From positions 1-10,422 of the forward strand of contig CAMWRR010000043.1 of assembly GCA_947176715.1 (NCBI GenBank): 10,422 bases of DNA, written 5' to 3'. The DNA comes from an uncultured Rikenellaceae bacterium (GTDB lineage: Bacteria; Bacteroidota; Bacteroidia; Bacteroidales; Rikenellaceae). Below, one piece after another: positions 6,806-10,422 of the stretch. How positions within the stretch are numbered: the first letter of the stretch is position 1; every line of letters starts with the position of its first letter. A program made the position numbers and the translations under genes. The notes under the pieces were generated by a model. The model had not been told where the DNA came from. It did not search any database and saw only the letters and a list, made by a program, of their open reading frames with translations.

Positions 6806-7906
6806 TCAGATATTCTCGGTCAGCTTCTGTACCACCCGCAGGTTATTGAAGAACTCCTTGGCGAACACGCGCAACACGGTGTAGGCAGGTATGGCGAGCA
6901 ACATACCCATGATGCCGGCCATCGACCCCGCGGCCAGAATGACGAGAAATATCTCCAACGGATGGGCCTTTACGCTCGAAGCATAGACGTAGGGTTGGAG
7001 TATGATGTTGTCTATGAGCTGGAATACGGCCAGTATTATGGATATCTGCACCGTCACCTCCGCTGCCGCGCCTGCCGCCTCGGGGGTGGTTATGGCTATC
7101 AGTATGCCTATTATGGCGCCTATTATGGGGCCTATGTAGGGTATGACGTTGAGTATGGCGGTTATGAGCGCTATTATGACGGCGTCGCTGAATGTCAGGT
7201 CGGTTACCAGATATATGGCCAGCCCCACGGTCACGAGCTTTATGGCCGACTCCACGAGCAATCCTATGAAGTAACGCGACAGCAGGTCTATCGACGAGTC
7301 GAGCGCACGCCTGACGTTATCCTCGTACTTGGTGGGGAAGAGTATTACTACGGCGTTGTTGAAGAGGGTGCTCTCCTTGAGGAAGAAGAATGTTATGAAT
7401 GTCACCGAGAAGGCCCCTATGGCGAAGTCGACCACCCCGCCCAGCAACGAACCTATCCCGCTCACCGTGGGCATTATGGCACCCTTTATCCACTCCTGTA
7501 TGGTCTCCCGCAACGGTTTGTCGCCTATGACGTTGACATCCACCGCGAAACGTTCGCTCATATAGGTCTCGAACGAGCTTATGTAGCCGGAGAATATGTT
7601 CACCATGTCGGCGAAGTTATAGTCGGCGAGGGCCTGCAGCTTGCCTATCACCAAGGGAGTGAACAGCACTATCAGCAATACGGCCACACCCAATATGGCG
7701 CACAGGGTTATGGTTGCGGCCACCCATTTGGGCAGCTTGCGTCCGCGTACGGTCAGCTTCTCGAGGAGCGATACCAACGGGCGTCCAATCACCGAGAGCA
7801 CGGCGGCCACGAGTATGTATTTGACTATGGCGCCGAAATACCACACTATGAACAACACCGCGGCCGTGGCGGCGAGGGCTATTATATATCTCGTCAGCTT
7901 GTTCAT
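6806..7906 (-). CDS. AI-2E family (PerM/TqsA-like) membrane transporter
   Basis: The 366-residue protein matches the AI-2E transporter family (PF01594), whose members include TqsA (autoinducer-2 export) and many permeases of unknown substrate. Hydrophobic segments lie at about 6-45, 62-90, 158-177, 210-235, 238-275, 285-302 and 317-347, with a soluble stretch at about 95-145. Family landmarks are NVIPYIGPIIGAIIG (253-267) and the C-terminal LIDNIILQPYVYASSVKAHP (297-316) followed by GIMGMLLAIPAY. The start is the ATG at 7906-7904, which overlaps the upstream psd stop as ATGA. A longer frame extends upstream to 8032, but that part reads the psd gene in another frame and is basic and unlike the family. 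The substrate cannot be told from sequence; coupling to psd suggests an envelope role, but this is inference. Confidence 0.9.
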   Translation of the reverse strand: MNKLTRYIIALAATAAVLFIVWYFGAIVKYILVAAVLSVIGRPLVSLLEKLTVRGRKLPKWVAATITLCAILGVAVLLIVLFTPLVIGKLQALADYNFADMVNIFSGYISSFETYMSERFAVDVNVIGDKPLRETIQEWIKGAIMPTVSGIGSLLGGVVDFAIGAFSVTFITFFFLKESTLFNNAVVILFPTKYEDNVRRALDSSIDLLSRYFIGLLVESAIKLVTVGLAIYLVTDLTFSDAVIIALITAILNVIPYIGPIIGAIIGILIAITTPEAAGAAAEVTVQISIILAVFQLIDNIILQPYVYASSVKAHPLEIFLVILAAGSMAGIMGMLLAIPAYTVLRVFAKEFFNNLRVVQKLTENI

Positions 7907-8562
7907 GCCTTTTGTTTGAAGCGGGCTATTACGCTGCGTGCGCCGCACACCTTGTCGCCGAGGCGTACCGTTATCTCGGTGTCGAGCGGGAGGAATATAT
8001 CCAGCCGCGATCCGAACTTGATGAATCCGCACCGTTCGTTCTGACGTACGCTCTTGCCCTCCTCGGCGTAAGAGACTATGCGTTTGGCGAGTATGCCGGC
8101 CACCTGACGGAACATGACCTCGGCGTGCTTAGACTCCACCACCGTGGTGGTACGCTCGTTATCGGTGGACGACTTGGGGTGCCACGCCACCATGTACTTG
8201 CCGTGATGGTGGCGGAAGTAGCGCACTATGCCGCCCACGGGGAACCAGTTGGCATGAATGTTCCACACCGACATGAACACCGATATCTGCATCATGTCGC
8301 ACTTGAAATACTCCTCCTCGTAGGTGCGTTCTATCACCACCACCTTGCCGTATGCGGGCGAATACACCGCGTCTTCGGCGGCCATGTGCCTGTCTTTAGG
8401 GAGACGGAAGAACCTCACTATGAACGACAAAAAGAGAACGGCCAAAACCACCGCCGCCCACGAGAGAGGCGACGGTATGAACATAAGCGCCAATGCCCCG
8501 ACTGCTACGGAGAGAGCCAAGGCAGACAACATGATAGTTCGTCCTTCTTTCGAGAGTGTCAT
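7903..8562 (-). CDS. psd: Phosphatidylserine decarboxylase proenzyme, short form
   Basis: Psd converts phosphatidylserine to phosphatidylethanolamine at the cytoplasmic membrane. The 219-residue product is the short form. It has two N-terminal membrane helices (about 10-28 and 34-52), then the decarboxylase domain with YSPAYGKVV (67-75), VFMSVWNIHANWFPVGG (95-111) and the processing site FGSR (183-186). Self-cleavage between Gly184 and Ser185 should release a small chain whose Ser185 becomes the pyruvoyl group. The gene starts in an ATGA overlap with cdsA and ends in an ATGA overlap with the AI-2E gene. CdsA supplies CDP-diacylglycerol for the same pathway; the phosphatidylserine synthase linking them is not in the window. 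The usual motif is GST or GSS, and GSR is a known variant in short-form Psd proteins as I recall. Confidence 0.93.
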   Translation of the reverse strand: MTLSKEGRTIMLSALALSVAVGALALMFIPSPLSWAAVVLAVLFLSFIVRFFRLPKDRHMAAEDAVYSPAYGKVVVIERTYEEEYFKCDMMQISVFMSVWNIHANWFPVGGIVRYFRHHHGKYMVAWHPKSSTDNERTTTVVESKHAEVMFRQVAGILAKRIVSYAEEGKSVRQNERCGFIKFGSRLDIFLPLDTEITVRLGDKVCGARSVIARFKQKA

Positions 8563-9368
8563 ATCTTAAGTGTTATAAGATTGAATATCAGGTTATACGA
8601 CACCCAGAACACAGGTGCGGCGAATAGAAAGGCGTCGAAGCGGTCGAGCATGCCGCCGTGGCCCGGGATTACATTGCCCGAGTCCTTGATGCCGATAGAG
8701 CGTTTTATCATCGACTCGAAGAGGTCGCCCAGTACCGCACTCACGGATGTCAGGGTCCCTATTACGGCCCACTGCCATATATGTCCGTCGAAGAGCAGGT
8801 GCCCCATGAGCGCCCCCGCCGCGGCAGTCAGAACCACCCCGCCGATGCACCCCTCCCATGTCTTCTTGGGGGAGAGACGCTCGAACAGTTTGTGCCGTCC
8901 CGCCGTGATGCCCACTATAAAGGCACCCACGTCGCCCACCCACACCATCACGAAAAGGGCCAGAAGCTCCCACGGCCCCAGCGTCATGGCCGCGGCTACC
9001 GGCACTATCGTATAGAGGGTGGTGAACAGGTCGAGAGCGATGTTCTGAAAGGGTGTCCTGTGGTTGGTGTACAGCTCCGAGACGAAGCGCGCCAGTATCA
9101 TTACCACCGCCACGAACGCCACTATGTAGCTCAGTCCGCAGAGGGCGAAGAACAGGAGCAACAGGGCCGAACATGCGCATATCAGATAACGCATCGTGCG
9201 CATGCCGTCCTTACGTATGAGGTTGAGCAGCTCTATCTGACAGCCTATGCCTATCACGGCCAGCAATATGTCGCGGCTGCAGGTGTGCCATAGCGTGGCT
9301 GCTATCACCACCGCTACCAGTACGGTGCCGCTTATCGCTCGGGTTACTATGTTCTTTATGTCGGCCAT
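8559..9368 (-). CDS. cdsA: Phosphatidate cytidylyltransferase (CDP-diglyceride synthase)
   Basis: CdsA makes CDP-diacylglycerol from phosphatidic acid and CTP, the branch point of phospholipid synthesis, in the inner membrane. The 269-residue protein is highly hydrophobic, with about seven or eight predicted helices. The family signature is complete in the C-terminal part: SMIKR (219-223), then KDSGNVIPGHGGMLDR (228-243), matching S-x-x-K-R...K-D...H-G-G-x-x-D-R. KKTWEGCIGG (168-177) is another conserved block, and WVGDVGAFIVG (143-153) is also typical. The ATG at 9368 follows ftsH by 46 bases, with no promoter or terminator visible in that gap, so read-through from ftsH is likely. The stop overlaps psd as ATGA. 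The order ftsH-cdsA is one I recall as frequent in Bacteroidota. Confidence 0.96.
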   Translation of the reverse strand: MADIKNIVTRAISGTVLVAVVIAATLWHTCSRDILLAVIGIGCQIELLNLIRKDGMRTMRYLICACSALLLLFFALCGLSYIVAFVAVVMILARFVSELYTNHRTPFQNIALDLFTTLYTIVPVAAAMTLGPWELLALFVMVWVGDVGAFIVGITAGRHKLFERLSPKKTWEGCIGGVVLTAAAGALMGHLLFDGHIWQWAVIGTLTSVSAVLGDLFESMIKRSIGIKDSGNVIPGHGGMLDRFDAFLFAAPVFWVSYNLIFNLITLKI

Positions 9369-9414
9369 TCAACGGGTATTTTGCTGTTTAACAGAGGGTT
9401 TCTTGTAGCTGGTC

Positions 9415-10364
9415 TCAGTGGCGGGCGTAGTCGGGAACCTCCGAGACACCGTTTCCGGATGATGCTACGGAGTTGTCGTCGTTGGATTGCGACGGCTGTT
9501 CCTCTGCAGATACGACTGTCTCCCCGGAGTCAACGACTGTGTTTTCACTGCCGGGACGTTTGCCGAATATGCGTTCCAGATCCTCGGCGAAGACCACCTC
9601 CTTGCTCAGGAGCAGTTCGGCCAGCTCGGTGAGTCCGTCGCGGTGGCGTTCGAGTATCTCGGTGGCCATGTCGAACGCCTTCGCCACGAGAGCCGATGCC
9701 TCGCGGTCGATCTCCTCGGCGCGACGCTCGCTGTAAGGCTTGGTTATGCGGTCGTTGTATCCGGAGTCGAAGTAGCTGAGGTTGGGCAGGTTATCGCTCA
9801 TGCCGTAGTAGGCTATCATGGCGTAGGCCTGACGGGTGCAACGCTCCAGGTCGTTGAGGGCGCCTGTCGACACCTCTCCGAAATTGAGCTTCTCGGAGGC
9901 GCGACCGCCCAAGAGGGTCGCCATCTCGTGCATTAGTTGCTCGCGCGTTATTATCTGACGCTCCTCGGGGTTGTACCACGCCGCTCCGAGAGCCTGTCCG
10001 CGCGGTATTATCGTAACCTTTATCAGCGGATTGGCGTGTTCGAGCATCCAGCTGACAGTAGCGTGACCCGCCTCGTGATAGGCTATGGTGCGCTTCTCTT
10101 TGTCGGTGATTATCTTGTTTTTGCGCTCGAGACCGCCCACTATCCTGTCTATGGCGTCGAGGAAATCCTGTTTCTCTACCGCCTTTTTGTTATGACGGGC
10201 CGCTATGAGCGCCGCCTCGTTGCAGACGTTGGCTATGTCGGCACCCGAGAAACCGGGGGTGAGGCCGGAGAGGAAGTCGGTATTGAGCCCCTCCTGCAGT
10301 TTGAGCTTGGCGAGATATACCGCGAAGATGGCCTGACGCTCCTTGAGGTCGGGCAGCTCCACGT
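9415..10364 (-). CDS. ftsH: ATP-dependent zinc metalloprotease FtsH, 5'-truncated
   Basis: FtsH is a hexameric membrane AAA+ protease that degrades misfolded or surplus membrane proteins. Only the C-terminal part, about 316 residues, is present. It begins within the sequence VELPDLKER just after the RPGRFDR arginine-finger region of the AAA+ domain, which is missing along with Walker A, Walker B and the transmembrane helices. What remains is the AAA+ lid (TPGFSGADIANVCNEAA, about 35-51) and the M41 peptidase. The zinc site is HEAGH at 96-100, with Asp171 in STGALNDLER the likely third ligand. The tail from about residue 268 is low-complexity and acidic, Ser-rich. The gene is cut by the contig end: genomic sequence stops at 10364 and adapter follows. 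A GTG at 10362 gives an apparent start, but it codes an internal valine. It is not a real short gene. Confidence 0.95.
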
Positions 10365-10422
10365 CTGTCTATTATAAACATCTGAAGCTGCCGACGATAA
10401 GGCTCGTGTAGATCTCGGTGGT
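10365..10422. other. Illumina Nextera adapter read-through (not genomic)
   Basis: The last 58 bases read, on the + strand, as the Nextera read-through structure. The mosaic end, normally CTGTCTCTTATACACATCT, is at 10365-10383 with two differences (10371, 10377). The reverse complement of the read 1 tail, normally GACGCTGCCGACGA, is at 10384-10397 with one difference (10386). An 8-base index, TAAGGCTC, is at 10398-10405. The first 17 bases of the reverse-complemented P5 primer, GTGTAGATCTCGGTGGT, are at 10406-10422 and match exactly. The index read forward is GAGCCTTA, which I recall as i5 S521 of the Nextera XT v2 set. All three differences are C to A. These bases should be trimmed. Confidence 0.97.

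Noticed and set aside
7907..8032. Upstream extension of the permease gene to 8032
   Set aside because: The extra 42 residues are basic and polar and overlap the end of psd in another frame. The ATG at 7906 starts a normal family N-terminus and makes an ATGA overlap.
6581..8044. A 487-codon + strand open frame opposite the permease gene
   Set aside because: It is rich in Tyr, His and Gly with no recognisable domain, and it lies opposite a clear AI-2E membrane protein. It arises from the codon bias of the real gene on the other strand.
7912..9015. A 367-codon + strand open frame opposite psd and cdsA
   Set aside because: It crosses two well-supported genes on the opposite strand and has no family features.

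Overview
The window looks like a chromosomal housekeeping segment from a Bacteroidota species. It is probably Bacteroidales and resembles Alistipes/Rikenellaceae in gene order and protein style, but the genus is a guess. The pointers are the ftsH-cdsA order, a PASTA protein followed by rluD, the rfbACDB order, a promoter of the Bacteroidota TTG / TAnnTTTG kind, and no obvious Shine-Dalgarno sites. All ten genes lie on the minus strand, so transcription runs from right to left. Layout in transcription order: (a) 10422-10365 is not genomic; it is Illumina Nextera adapter read-through, including an 8-base i5 index, left on the contig end. (b) 10364-6806 is a membrane-biogenesis cluster: ftsH (5' end lost), cdsA, a phosphatidylserine decarboxylase gene and an AI-2E/PerM-type permease gene. 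The last three are joined by two ATGA overlaps. (c) 6577-3189 is a compact rfbA-rfbC-rfbD-rfbB operon that encodes all four steps from glucose-1-phosphate to dTDP-L-rhamnose, with a good Bacteroidota promoter just upstream. (d) 3188-2749 is a 440-base intergenic stretch with only small palindromes and repeats. (e) 2748-879 is a two-gene unit: a membrane-anchored protein with three PASTA repeats, then the pseudouridine synthase rluD. (f) 878-1 is non-coding and holds two direct copies of a structured repeat of about 310 bases, which share a perfectly identical 93-base core. How the genes work together: CdsA makes CDP-diacylglycerol. A phosphatidylserine synthase, not in this window, would turn that into phosphatidylserine, and Psd would decarboxylate it to phosphatidylethanolamine. 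FtsH is membrane protein quality control. The Rml enzymes supply activated rhamnose for surface glycans, although no glycosyltransferase gene lies beside them. The PASTA protein probably faces the periplasm and could sense or bind peptidoglycan. I find no new defence, mobile or biosynthetic system. The points most worth checking are the adapter at the contig end, which also explains the truncated ftsH, and the structured tandem repeat at the left end.
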